In this document: piece after piece, positions 11,552-24,823 of the stretch
Position numbering within the stretch: position 1 is the first letter of the stretch
How the letters are laid out: every line of letters begins with the position of its first letter
Assembly: GCF_910592395.1 (NCBI RefSeq)
Contig: NC_088308.1
Span: forward strand, 23,203,501-23,267,500
From: Lineus longissimus
Taxonomy: Eukaryota > Nemertea > Pilidiophora > Heteronemertea > Lineidae
Length of the DNA stretch: 64,000 nt
Direction: 5' to 3'
Program-made: the position numbers and the translations under genes
The notes under the pieces: model-generated
Told to the model about the DNA's origin: nothing
The model's database searches: none
The model's input: only the letters and a program-made list of their open reading frames with translations

Positions 11552-14500
11552 ATGGCTAGCCTTTTTGAAAAGCCTCGATCCGTCCACAGTGGGAAAACTT
11601 TGCGGACGAAAGTTGTGGTTCAGCACAGGTCTGATCATATGATGCAGGAACAGGTATGTGATTCGGGTTCAATGGCTTACCACCTAGTACCAATACCATA
11701 GTCATAGTGGGAGCAGATTTATATCAACCCACACATGCTAGCTATTGGACTGATCAGGATGACTGCAGGGCACATCCAAACCCTGTAAGCCTCTGGACCC
11801 ATCTAAATTATGTTGGGGTAAAAAGAAAACGGCAAAAAATACGATGGAAAATACACAGTAAAATAACACCAGAAATTCTCTTGAGAAGCCGATGGTCCTA
11901 GCTGATCCACTTGGCCCAGGGTCCCTAGCAAGGACCCCTGGTTTTGTTTTCAGGTGAACTTTAGATTAGAAATGTATCGTTCAAATCAATAAGTTAAGTA
12001 CTGGTATGACATTTCAAATTTTCTTTTCCTTTCAGCTGAATGGTGTAAAGAATTGCCAAGAAGCCCTCACAAAAGCCCTACATGAACTCGAAATTTGTAA
12101 AAATGAACAAAACCGAGAGTTCCATGTGCAACAAGTCAAGGAACTCAAACAAAAACTGGATGATCTGATGCTGGTCCTCAAGGTGTGACAATCAGCTATT
12201 TCGAATTTTTTTCGTTAAGAATGTTTCATCTCATCAATCCAATTTCCTTGTCTGTCTCGCAAGTTATTACGGGAAGTCCATTCAAAAATGGTTGCTATCT
12301 GTTATCTAATATGGCTGCCATGTCGGCCATCAATTTGGTTTCTGTCCATTTGAGTGAGAACGTTGTGTCTGATCTTGTTAGTTTCTCCTGTCCGCCTTTT
12401 TCGTTGCCATCTTATTTCTTTTTCATTGCCAGATTGCCGATAAACTGAACCGCGAACTTCACTATGCAAGGAACGAACTGCAGATGGCGCTCAAATACCA
12501 AGATGACAATGTGTACAACGCAAGGAAGAGAGTGGTTTGGTTGGAGGACAGGATGGCGAAAGTAACAACACATAAGGTTCTCCATGTATGTTTATCCAAA
12601 AAACTTGGCTCTTCTGAGTTTTTTGTCTTCTCTTGTACTTAAGATGTCACTAAACAGCTTCATCGGATCTCTGATATTACGTTTGATTGAAAGTTAATTA
12701 ATGTGATAGATCCAAAAAGGTTTTTACCTCTCTCGTTTTGGAAGTAGAAATAAACTCCTTTGTGTCCGCATCATTTCGAGAAAACTTGTCATAAACAACA
12801 GAAGCCAGTAGGATGCAGCTCTACCTAAAATCAAATGATTTTCTTGTCTCTTTCAATCCAGGAGCCGAGTACTCCATTAAAAGACCTGTCCATAGCAGAT
12901 TCAGAATCGTCGGCCTCACTTGGAGGTTCGGATAGTATCCTGGGGGCAGATGATATAGAAAATGATGAAAGACCAGGCAGTTCAAGGGCTGATATTAGGT
13001 CAAATGATGCAGGATATGTAGCTGATTATAATACAAGTGCTGTGCCTGTTGATGAGCCGCAGTCTCTGAGTGAGCCTGATGAACGAGCTATTTCAAACCC
13101 GAGAGTGAAACACCACCATCCACCCACTCCAGAGACGGCACCCAAGAAGTCAAGTATGAAGAAATCAAAGCATCGGAAGAAGGATGGGTGCAGAGGTGCC
13201 GCGTTATCTTCTAAAGGAGGCCTAGGGGACGGAGATGGTATGTTGTTCTTTGGTGAAGGGACTTTGTTGTCTCATCATAAGCTAATGGCTGACTGACGTC
13301 AATAGTATTTACAATTCATGACATCATTGCTCTGCTTTAAGACATTTCTTTGTATTCAATGGTTTCACTTTCCCAAATACTTTTCATTGTTCACATTCTG
13401 TGATATTTACTAGCTATATATAAATACTGTTTTAGGTCCTGGGCGTAATGACCTCGAGATTGGCCATGATTCTCGATCGATCGCAATCACAGAACAGTCG
13501 CTCTACCCAGCATCCTCAGCCACACACTTTACTTCTGATGATGAACATTCTGAGGAATTTCCCAGTGAGAAAGGGTCTGAGGAATCAGATGTAAGAACAA
13601 CATGACTTGTTTTTTGGTCTACAATCGACTTGGCACAACTCATATTTTTACAGAGACATCGAATTTAGCAGTTTTCTTTCACTTCAGTGAAAAAAAGAAC
13701 TATGCGACCAATTCCAATGACAAGTGACTGAAGTGAGGACCATTTCATGAATTAAAGACAGATCTCATGCTTCTTGCCAAATCTGTCAAAGAACTTGTAT
13801 CACTCATCGATAAGAGGGCTGAGTTGGACATGGAATATAGAATTATGAATGGTTTGCTCTATGGAATTTATTTCTATTCTCCTGAGCAAAAGAGAATACA
13901 ATAAACAAAAATGATGAAGGGCTTGAATTGTTTACTTGTTTGACCAGAGTGAATCTTTTCCATCTAGCTTGTCAAATCACAACAAGATGAGAATTCATCT
14001 GGTAGATCATCAGCTTCAAGTGGAGGAAGAGGAGAAGATGAAGAAGCTGATGAGGTCAAGGATGAGGATGATCAAAGGAAGAGGGGTGTATTCATGACGG
14101 AGACGTCCTTCATGACCTCAGCGGGGACACGGAAGAGTCGTGTGACAGTGCGATCACCTGCAGTATCAGGTAGGACTCCTTGAGCAAGCAATTGGTTGCC
14201 CCTTAGTTTTTGCTGATAGATTTTTAGGTCTGACTAGTTTGAATGTGTGGCTTGAATTACATGTATTTATGTGGTATTACTCTGTGCAATTTCACCACTT
14301 GAAGAATGGAATATTGTTATGATACTCCGGGCTTTCTAGTGGGATATCAAACTTCATACTGAGTAGATAGAAAGAAAAAGGAAAATAATAAATCAGTACA
14401 GTTGCAGATTGGAACATGAAAGCTATGACTATGATAATTGATTTGCATAGTAGTATGTTGCAATAGTGGTTTATGTAGAATGTATTTCATCCAATTAAGA

Positions 14501-17500
14501 GGTTAATCATTCATACAGGGGTTCGTATAGATGAGTGATGCCTTTTCAATGTTTCATTGCTATGTAGGTTGTCTGTTCTGACAATGTTTGTCTGTGTGTT
14601 TGCGTAGTTTGATCGCTATTGCCTTTGTCTCCCTGTTAGAAATAGCAGACGATGAGCTAAGTTATGCAGATGACCAGGAAGTCGACCATGGTACAGATTA
14701 TTGGAACTCGGAGCACCACAGGTTTGAGATCGGGGAGCATGCGCAGGCTTTGTGTGATTTAGATCCTCTGTCTTATCATCAGGTTGGACTCGCTGTACCA
14801 GGAACATTTATTCATGATGGTGAGTCATTCGGGAAACAAGCTTGGGACATTTTCTATTGTAAAAGATCCATAAGCGAGCTCGCCTTATCCCTTTTTGATA
14901 AAGTTAGTCAGACAATATGACATTCACTCAGACTTTTTTTCTACAATGTTGTAATCATTTTTGGGTGCCACTGTAGAAAAGCACATTTGTTGTTGCTGTG
15001 ACATCTTTGTGGTCCATGTATTGATGATAAGGTAACTGAAATTGTTTTCTTTGCACAGTCCCTGAAGTTGACCAGGAGTTACCATGGAGACCGAGAAGCA
15101 GGGGAAGCGACATTAAAGATATTCATGTGAGTTGTTCGTAAACAAGACCCCTCAACAATATCTTGTTGTGGTTTTTACATGGTCAAGGAGAACCCAATTA
15201 TCTCCACCTATACTTCATCACCTGGACATGGACCTTTCAGCAGCGTTCCTTGCAGTATCTATCTGCAAGAGTCAGTTGTGTAGTCTGGAATCATCATCCT
15301 CAGTGCTTGTCCTGGCCAAGATGATCTGATGTAAAATGTGCTGTGTAGATTGTTTTGACTCTAAGTCACTTAAGAGGGGACCACACTACCAGCATACTAT
15401 ACTCTCTTGATTGATCTGCATGTATGTGTCATTATTCAACTGACATTTCAGAGAGTAGCCTTGGACAAATTGTCTGTGCGAGTCCAGAAGATCTATGAGA
15501 AGATCTATGATGCGGCAATGTTATCTGTCGACCCTCATTTCAAAGATGTTGAAGAGACTGGCAACTTCTTACAAAACTTTGATTGTAAGTATCGACTCTT
15601 GCAAGGGGAATGAATGTGGGAGATTAATTACATCATCTGACGACTACCGCAGCCATTTGGGTGAACTGATCTGTCGACGATGTGACACCACGCTGTTCTC
15701 CTCTGCAAGGCGGATCATGCATTCAGTCTTTCATACTTTCATACCTATGTCTTGTCCATCCAGATTCTCTTTGGACGGCCACATCTTCAGTAGCCCTTTA
15801 CTCGATCTTGTAAGCTGGCCGAACCACCTCAAGTTAAGATTTTGGGGGGGGGCATAATTTCACTGTTTTAGTCTGAGATTAGTATAATCAAGGGTAAACT
15901 TTCTAATGCAAGTTATTTTTCTCTTTGTAGTGGAGAAAGCTGTGTCTGTGCAGAGTGGAATCATCAGTACAGACAAGGTGGGTCAACCATTCAATGTCTT
16001 ATTTTCCTGGACCCAAAATAAAATACTGGCATAGTGCTCTCAGACACTAAAACACTCTTTGATTTGTGAATAGGTGAAAGTTAACTCAACTTATACAATC
16101 TACCTTCTGCAGAGTGAAACTCCTCCAACACCACCAAGACCGAAGACACAGGACTCTGCCCAGGGAAACCAGAAGAAGGCAGCATATGTCAGACTAGTGT
16201 ATTACCCAAAAGCTATACCAACTGGACAACGATTACCAAATACGAGGGTGGTAAGTCATGATTATAGAGTACACTTTTCAGTTAGATCTGTGCACATGCT
16301 GCGCCTTGGGGCAGTATAATGGCCCATGAAAGTTTAGCCTGATACCATTGTGCTTTACTACTGTGTTCAAGTTCCATTGAGGCCAGAGTTGGAACCCTTA
16401 CTTCTAAAATATTTTATTCTGATTCTTGTTGACTAAACGAATTATAACCTAGGTAAAGTGTTAAACCTAGAGTGCCTCCAACAGGAATTTCTTGACTAAA
16501 CCCATCCTATTTTCCCTTCCTTCTCTAGGATGAGAGAAAATCAGGCAAGGACTTTAGTGTGTTACTTTTTCGCACATTTTTGTTGCTCATTTGATTTTTT
16601 ACAGGAGTGACTGACATGGCATATTGAAGAATGAGCATGCTGAGATATGTTTTCTGTGCTATATTCATTTGCTTGTTATTTCTTAAAGTTTTTATGCTTG
16701 TCCTTCAATCAATGCTTGAAATATTGCTTTCATTCTTCCATTCTTGTTTTCTTATGCACACTGGTTAAGCAAATGTGTGTATAAAATGTGGGTAAAGCGT
16801 GTGTACATTGAAAGGGAATGTCTCAATAGCAGAATTCTTTCTGGTAGTGGTCCACAGAGTACTGTTTACATTTGGAATACAGCAGGAACGAAATATCTAG
16901 GATTATATAGGCTGAAAGTACAGATTAACAATTTTTTGCTTTTTGCATGCAAGGAAGAGACATATTTTACCTTTAGACAAGGTGAACAGCGATGACCCAT
17001 CTTTTTGATGTCCATTTAAATCAATCAGTCAAGCACTGTTACAATAATAAGGTGCTGTTCTGTGGTGGCACCACCTCCTGGAAGTATCCAGCATATACAA
17101 TGTAGTTTTACCCTTTTTAGCTTCTGTTTCTTGTTTCAGAACTCCGAGGCCGTCTTCCCTCAATTAGACCCAGACCTGATCAAAGAGGCTGAAAAGCGTG
17201 AAGTAGCCACCAGGATCTGTGACCAGGGCAACCTCATGAAGGAGACCAAGTTCACGTCGAGTTTGTTCAAGAGTCGTAAAAAAGGCGAAGTTGCCAAGGC
17301 AAATAAGCTCAGAATGCAAGAACTGTTGGAGAAAGAGAGGATGGCCCAGCTGACATCTGCTGAGAGACGAACCAAGTAAGAGGATTTTCATGTAAAGACA
17401 TTGTGATGCCAGACTCATTATCTCAACTTCACATTGCTTGTGAGCTTTAGGAACACACTTTATTTTGATTGCCATGTTCTTTGAATACCTGTGCAAAAAG

Positions 17501-20500
17501 GTCAAGCAAAATGTCCCATCTCTGTGGACAGGAGCTTGAAGTCGGTTCCTCCATCACCATCGAAGACTGAGAACCTGAGAAGAGCAATAGCAGCCATGGA
17601 AAGGCACATCCTGTGAAGTACAATTGCACTCTTTCACTTTCAGTAACAAACGTGTTTTGTTGTTTCTTTTTCAGCCATAGAACCAGACTAAAGAAGACTT
17701 TTAAATTGGCTGCCTTGACATCTAAACTGAATCCAGGTGTGTACTAACTCAACTCAGAGTTAAAGTACTTGATTTGATCCAACAGTTTTGATTAATTCTC
17801 TATACCCTCTCTTGTTTGATGGTGTGGGACTCTATCAAACAAGGTCAAAGAAAGATGTACTTAATTCATTCTAGCTAAATGTTCATTAGGGCTTCCACAG
17901 AACTGTTCAGAGATATTGACCCAGTGTCTCTTATTTTACAATTACCAATAGATAGGGTCCTACCTGACGGTTCCCTCTCTTATGCCAGGGATTTCAAATC
18001 TGAATAGTAGCTTTGTGTGCCTTCTATCTCAAGTTCCTGAGTTTTTGCCTCTACCTATAACAGCATGTTCGACCCTTTCCCCAAATCCTTTAAAGCCGGG
18101 ATTATATAGGATTCACTACTTGACATGGTTCTCATTTCACTGGTCACTTGTCATGAGTACAGCATTGACTTACTTGAGATTCAAAATATGAATTCACCCG
18201 ACATGAGGGTTGGAAATGAATAATATGTAGCCCAAGCTTTGAAAATGTCTTGTTCGATCTTCATGTCACATACAACAAGTGAAAATGACATGTAACATGT
18301 GAAAACGTGAACTCTATATAAACTCTGCCTAATAGAGTGATATTTGACGATGACTGTCTTTTCCTCCTTGATATTCTAACCATGTGTGAATTGAATGTTT
18401 TCGCTATTTCGCCCAGAGTCTTCCTCCGAAGCCTCTTCTGCATGCTCCACTGAGGGCTCCACACGGGGCTCCTCTCTTTCCTCATGGAGTTCATATTCCT
18501 CGGAAGGTAAACATACATGTACATATAACTAGTGTAGTAATAAACTTTCACTTTGCGTGTGTAAATATTTGCACTTACATGTAATTTATAAGTCTGCTAT
18601 ATAATGTCTTGTTATTTGTGTATTTTGCTTCCAGTTGTATGGCATTTCATTATGAAGGTTCGGTGTACATAACCTTTGAGTATAATTCAGAGCTTGTGTA
18701 GAAATGTGTGCTTTGTGGACCAGGGAGCTTGTAGTGCACTTTGCGTTTGAAAATTGCCTATAAATAGTTTGTCCAGAATCAGAATGTTCATGAACAAAAA
18801 GGTCAGTGATGACACAATTTGTATTACACTATACCCTGTGATAGCATAGATTCTACTGGTGCGCTGTGCCAAATTTAACCAAAAAAAGTCAATTTGCACT
18901 TGTCCTGCTTTTGAAGCAATGTTCAGTCCTCATGTTCTGCTAATGCCAAATTTTGGGTTTAAATAATGGTAGATGTTCTACTGTATTTGGTACTTCCAGT
19001 TAAAAACGTTTGAAACAATGATTTGAAATAGTTTGAATGAGTAACGACTTTGCTTTGTTGATTACTTACCAGTATTATGCATCTAAACACTGTGACTATT
19101 CTGTTGAAGGAAAAAGATTTCAAAATAAAACCTCCCATTTTATCCTGGAATGAATTGATAGACGTACAAAGCTAATGAATTATCTGTGGAAATAAATTCA
19201 CGCTCTTACTACTTGATATTTCAGCAAGCCAGGCTCAATGGGGAGATCTAAAGCCAGGTTCTAATCCCCTGGACCACTCTGGATTGAAATGGGAAAGAGT
19301 AAAGGTAAGCAAATGGACATCAAAATAGTGTTCCGTTACTATGGTGTCAGGAATTGCGTTTCAACTACCGTACTTCAGCTGAATTACATTCCATATACTG
19401 GAAGTATGTTAACTTATTAAGTTAAAAGTTATCATCATTTCTCGCATTAGCAGGTACACCTAAATCAATCCTCATTTATGCCTCTTCTGACAATTCTATG
19501 CCTTTCTGTTCCAGGAAATTATTCATCATAGTTTGGTTGCGCCTCGGGTAGACGAGAGACGGGATGCAGCCAAGTCGCTCGGTTTGATGAAATGCGGTGA
19601 TGCTATGGTGATCTATGCGTTGAGGGAGCGTCTCGTCCATGATGAGGAACAGGTTGTACAGTACGAAGCAGCCAAAGCATTGATGCTCTTAGGTATGTTC
19701 TAATACACTACCTGTATACTGTTATAGTTTTTTTTTAAATTTCAATATTGAAATGAAAGTATCTTTCTCTTGAGCTTTGAGGCAAATCTTTCCAAAAGTA
19801 TGTCTCATTAATAAATACTGGAGGTAAAAGTGATGAACATACAACAAACCAGGCTTATAGGAGGGAGCTGATGGTCTATGTGAAAAAGGCTTGCAGAGTG
19901 GTAATGGCCTAATTATGAAATATCCATTGTGGTTTAAGGTCAATGGGATGATGACATCTTGAAGACTGTTGTGCGTTTCCTTGCACTTGGAAACACAGAG
20001 GTGAAGCATGATTTGATTCGCACCATGATCGATGGAAAGAATGTACACTATGTGAACAAGGTAAAGTTTCATTGTGACCTGCTTGACTAAAAATGAGTAA
20101 ACGTGTGGCTATGGCACAATAAGTGATAGAAGAGAGATTTTACCTTGGCCTCAATGAACTTAAAGTTATAGAGTGGACAGTTTCTCGTGTTTCAAAATGT
20201 TTTGAAAGCCGTGCAGAAATTAGGTTTTATTTTTCACCCTTCTGTATCCTAAAAATAGCATATTGATAGGACACTCCTGCCCGAACTGGTTCCCTGGTTT
20301 TAAACTCTCTTCATTCTCCTTAAAACTAATGTTGTTGTTCTCTTTTATTTCAGAAATTGACATATTTCAGGGAACTAACGTCAGTTCTAAGCCATCTGTG
20401 TAAAAATCCAGACCCTTCTGACTGCATTGCCTTTGATGCTGCCATTTGTCTTGGGAAGTTGTGTGTTGCTGATAAGTTCGCGAAAAAAAGACTGAAGTCT

Positions 20501-22753
20501 GCTCTGAAGGACCTGGATTCCGACAGCCATGTCAGATTCAAGGTAACTCTCACAAACAAATCTCATCATCATAGTGGAATTGCCTAACACCGTGAAACTG
20601 TAATACCAGCAACATCTGTTGTGTTCTGTTGCAAATCCCAGGTATCTTTGAGCGTTGCCTTTAATGTAGATATGTGGCAATTGATGTTTACACAACCCAT
20701 ATTGTGTCAAATCTTTCTTATAGGCAATGGACGTGCTCGTGAGACAGATGAACTGCACTGACTGGGAGGTCATCCAATCCATCTTGACACATCTCAAATC
20801 CTCACCTGTTTGGAAACACCGGGCAGGCACCGCCAAGCTCCTCGTTCTGCTCGGGCCAAAGCATGTGTGTTTGGAAAACGAAGTGGAGAAGGTGTACGAG
20901 TTGTTGGAGAAGAGACTCTGGGACGATGCAAACAAAGATGTAAGGACAGAGGTGGCAAAGGCGATCATGGCCCTGGGGATGTTTTCTAGAGCATGTGAGA
21001 GGGCAGAGAAGTAAGTTTGAGTCTTTTGCATAGGATATTTGTCTGGTACACTTATGGTGACGTTGAAATTGAATTGGTCTGTGAGTTTGGAACTTGTTGG
21101 TTAATTTCTTCGTGAAATTACTGAGGAAAACGAGCTGTGAGAGAAAAAAATGCTGCCAAGTTTGTTTGAGGAATTCATGAAATCCTTTTGGTCATATTTA
21201 TTTATCATTTGAAGAATTAATCCTGTTGACAGTCTTTAAAAATGTAAATCATTGTCTTGCAGACGTCTTGATGATGCAAATGAAGACATCCGAGCGCAGG
21301 CTGTCATCTCTGTAGGAACACTGGGAATCCGAAGCCAAAAGATAATCAAGGCCTTACTCGAAATGGTGGAACTTGATTCGAGTGAATTCGTCCGGTTACA
21401 GGTTAGTAAAGATAGTAAAATAATTTGAACTATTTAAGAAACATTAGTAATTCGTAGTGCCAAAATCCACATGACTCTCAATAAGATTCACACTTACATG
21501 TTCTAGTGGTGCCATTTGCACTAATCATTTTCTAGTCTGTGAAGGGATTTTAAAGATAATGTTGTCTTGCAGGTGATCCGTACATTTGGTGTACTTGGTT
21601 TGTACAATGATAAGAGGGTGATGAGAAGTTTGAAGGAACGAGAACGTCTTGAGGGTGTGCTTGCAAGGTTAGTACAGTGACCACGATACAAATGCATGCG
21701 CATTACAAATTACAACCTGTTCTGTTTTGTCAATCAATACATACTTTACCGAGTTTGTGTTTTTGTTGAATTTCATGACTGGGTCTAAAATTTGTGTTTT
21801 TGTTGAATTTCATAACTGGGTCTAAAATTTGTGTTTTGGAAGAGTCATTATAGAAAACCTTTACAATGATTTCATATATACATGTTTGATTTCTCAATTA
21901 ATACAAAAATTACATCGAATAGTTGTGCTTATTTAATTAATTGTCTAGTTGTCCCACTGTATTTAATTTTTTTATCGAATTTCCCCTGTTTAGCAAAAGT
22001 CAAGAGCAGAAATGGTATGAATCATATTAAAAAGCTTGGTGCTTCACCTAACCTTCTTTGCAGCTAAACATGTATAATCAGCATTAGCTTAAAATAGGCT
22101 AGAGTAGTGCTAGTAATACTTTACCCAAGACATATCGAGATCTAGAAACGGAATGGATTTCTTTTGATTATACATGGATATACATATTCATCGATTGCGC
22201 TTCCATAAATACCTCTAACTTGTATATAATAATGATGATAATATAATGTCCAAGTCTTATATAGCGCTTTTAGCGATGAGAATTAGAAATCAGTGTTTAC
22301 TCCTGTATGTAAAGTTCATAGAACTCAAACAATATCAAAGTACATGTAATAAGGAATCAACAGCACAAGCTTTGTGAGGCAAACACAACTTTCAAGGAGT
22401 AAGATCAGTTCAATCATTGCCAACAAACTTACATTTTACAGTCAGTAGAATGATAGCTGAGGCCAGTTGCTCAGTTGGTGTTTGGGACAATCACCAGGTT
22501 ACCCCAACCAGGCTTTGGATGGCGACTTGAATACATGTATGACCTGATACATTACCGGTACAAGTGCTACAAGTTGCTTTAGTTTTATTTTGAAGCAGAA
22601 TTATTTCCTGAATTGCTGATTTTCAAGTTTCTAATTGATTTCATTGTTGATTTCAGAGAGGCCACTAAAATCTTGAAGCAGTTGGTCAGCCAAGGCCGAG
22701 AGAGGGCTTTAGCTGCCAAGGCGTCTGCAGCAAGCAAGAAAAAGGAACCTTAA
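11552..22753 (+). CDS. HEATR4: HEAT repeat-containing protein 4-like protein
   Basis: Twenty-two exons join without a stop: 11552-11653, 12036-12182, 12433-12585, 12862-13237, 13436-13590, 13968-14169, 14640-14819, 15059-15126, 15452-15584, 15931-15977, 16113-16250, 17140-17375, 17675-17736, 18417-18506, 19225-19304, 19515-19692, 19939-20060, 20354-20542, 20724-21010, 21263-21401, 21573-21667, 22657-22753 (3276 nt, 1091 residues). It starts MASLFEKPRSVHSGKTLRTK. Residues about 35-134 are coiled coil, and 135-330 are acidic and Ser-rich, probably disordered. A conserved middle follows (AYVRLVYYPKAIPTGQRLPN, VFPQLDPDLIKEAEKR). From about 697 on there are HEAT-type helical pairs (RRDAAKSLGLMKCGDAMVIY, AQAVISVGTLGIRSQKIIKA, RLQVIRTFGVLGLYNDKRV). 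The C-terminus is Lys/Ala-rich. Length and order fit HEATR4, whose function is poorly known. Some exons may be alternative. Confidence 0.88.
16251..17139 (+). other. Longest mid-gene intron of the HEATR4-like gene, possible skipped mini-exon
   Basis: This intron joins phase-0 exons. Near 16529 there is a strong acceptor (ccttctctag) followed by a short open stretch and only a GC-type donor, so a mini-exon is conceivable but would break the phase; it was left out. Nothing else coding was seen. Confidence 0.4.
21760..21840. repeat. Short tandem duplication in an intron
   Basis: A unit of about 42 bp containing TTTGTTGAATTTCAT and CTGGGTCTAAAATTTGTG occurs twice in a row with one difference. 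It lies in the last intron of the HEATR4-like gene. Confidence 0.75.
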
Positions 22754-23330
22754 ATACATGTAATATGGTTATTTCTCAAGTCATAGGATGAACTGCTTCA
22801 GCCAGTATGAATGCAGATGTCAGTATGGATAAAGGCCTCTTCATTACGATTAGGGAGGCACAAGGAGATTGGATTGATGGCTTGTACGTGGATTAGTGCA
22901 TGGACCAATCCTGCCAAGGTGTGGAACCTGGGCTTTCCGTTGATGCAGCCAACAATGCATAGTGATATACTGTACGCCGTCAAGGGCATTTTTTCACATG
23001 TACATGTAATTGACAGTTGAGAAGCTTCGAATAAAAACATACAAATTTTGTGGTGAGAAGTTTACATGCCTTTTATTTTTTGGCCTACCTATTTTTATGA
23101 TTTTTAATTGCTACATCTGCATGTACTTGATTGTTTTGGAGGTATTTTTTCTAAATTCCTCAATGCACTACTGTGATAGAACAAATGAGATAAAGAGTAT
23201 TGTATTATATGGTATTGGTATTAATTTTGTAAAAGCTTATTTTTAGATTTATGTTTTAAATTTTACATGTACGTAACTCTATTTGCTGTAGAGTATTGAT
23301 ATTTAATAAATGTTTTTTCCCAATTTCCGA
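22754..23330 (+). other. 3' UTR of the HEATR4-like gene
   Basis: After the stop at 22751-22753 there is no further exon. Candidate polyadenylation hexamers are AATAAA near 23029 and at 23305-23310, the latter followed by a T-rich stretch, so the transcript probably ends within the next 30 bases. It converges with MPC2. Confidence 0.5.
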
Positions 23331-23914
23331 GTTACGTTTCTTTTCATAATGATGCTTGTTTAACACTAGTTATCTCGGCAGTTACTGGTTCCCCATTGCT
23401 ATAGAGTTTAACATCGTTGTCGTCGACTGACCTTTATGCATACAACAGACTGAATATGATATGCAAGGATGACAGACATCTGAATAAGAGAGCAGCAGGA
23501 GTGTCAACAAGGCACTTAAACATTAAGGCTTTTCTTAGGGGACAAAAACCATGAAACATACCTCCAGATGCTACTATGAAAATACTTCAGGTTTGCAAAT
23601 GTCGGCAATAGGAGTCCGAAAAGGAGCTACCAGATGGGAGTTGTAAGGGGATACCCACATGGGACAGAATACATAAAGGGGCTGCTACTTCTATATGTAG
23701 TGACGAGTACAAGCACCTCGCTCGCGACCAAAGGACATTTTACTCCTTTCCAATCCATTTTCAGCCATCTCGGAGATCAGATGACGATTATTGTCTCCAA
23801 GTTACTGGGTCTCCCCAAGAGGCCACCATATCTACATGTACCTTAGATGATGTCAGAACTGAACCCTGTAACAGTCTGCTTCAAAGAAACAACAAAGAGA
23901 CATACTTAAATATC
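23331..23914. other. Convergent intergenic spacer
   Basis: This lies between the inferred 3' ends of the HEATR4-like gene and MPC2. It holds only short, unrelated reading frames; nothing recognisable was seen. Confidence 0.5.
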
Positions 23915-24823
23915 AATCAAATATTACTACATTTATTAAAATGAAATTTACATAAATAGGCTATCAGAATATTGACAGTGCCTGTAAAATATTGGCTAGC
24001 TCTAACAACGGTGTCACACGGTGCAGAAAAACAAGAAACTTCCATTGCTCAACACTAGAGCACTGGACATGCAACCCATCGACGTTTGGTTCAAATCCGA
24101 GTCAAGGTGACTTGATATTACGCCACTTCATTCTTCCTCCATATGATCCAACATTAACAACTTGTATTTATCATATACAATTCACAAAGATATTCACTAG
24201 AATTTGCTTGATCAGTGTGTTTTAGTAAGTACAAACTGGAGTCTAAATAACTGTGATAACCCTGTATTTTTAAGATATTTGCCGATACCCCTTACTTGAC
24301 AAAACCTATGTAAGGAAAAGATTGCCAAATAACACAACCACTCAATCTGAACTGCTGGTCAGACAGACAGGGGCAACTGTAGGCTGAAAACAAAACACAG
24401 CAACTTAACCTAGTGCAAGCAGCCGACACTGGCCGAGAGAACATGTTACCCTTGATCACCAGCTGATACAAAGAAACAAAATAATTCCAGCAACTTAACT
24501 GATAGATTAATTGCACAAATGTAAACCATTAACATTACTAAGAAAATTTCTTTCCTTTTAGCATTACATAGAATTTACAACGATTAGATGTTGAGCTGTA
24601 GTGTAACCAACTTATTCTGCAGCATCTAATCGTTTCATTTCCGGCCAAGACCTACACCTACATGTATATTATCAGTTCACCCCCTATTAAAACAGCCTTC
24701 AATTCAAGTACAAACCACTTTTAAGTGTAAAAACATTTGTGAACTTCAGCTCATATGATATCTCACATATCTTAGTATGTGAGATATCCACAACCATAAG
24801 AGAAAATTTAATGTTTCTGGTCT
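23915..24823 (-). other. MPC2: MPC2 3' UTR and polyadenylation signal
   Basis: A canonical AATAAA on the minus strand at 23937-23932 sits about 0.9 kb after the MPC2 stop codon, with no intervening coding exon. It is the likely transcript end. Confidence 0.5.

Noticed and set aside
20387-21031. Long minus-strand frame of 214 codons
   Set aside because: It is antisense to well-supported HEAT-repeat exons of the plus-strand gene.
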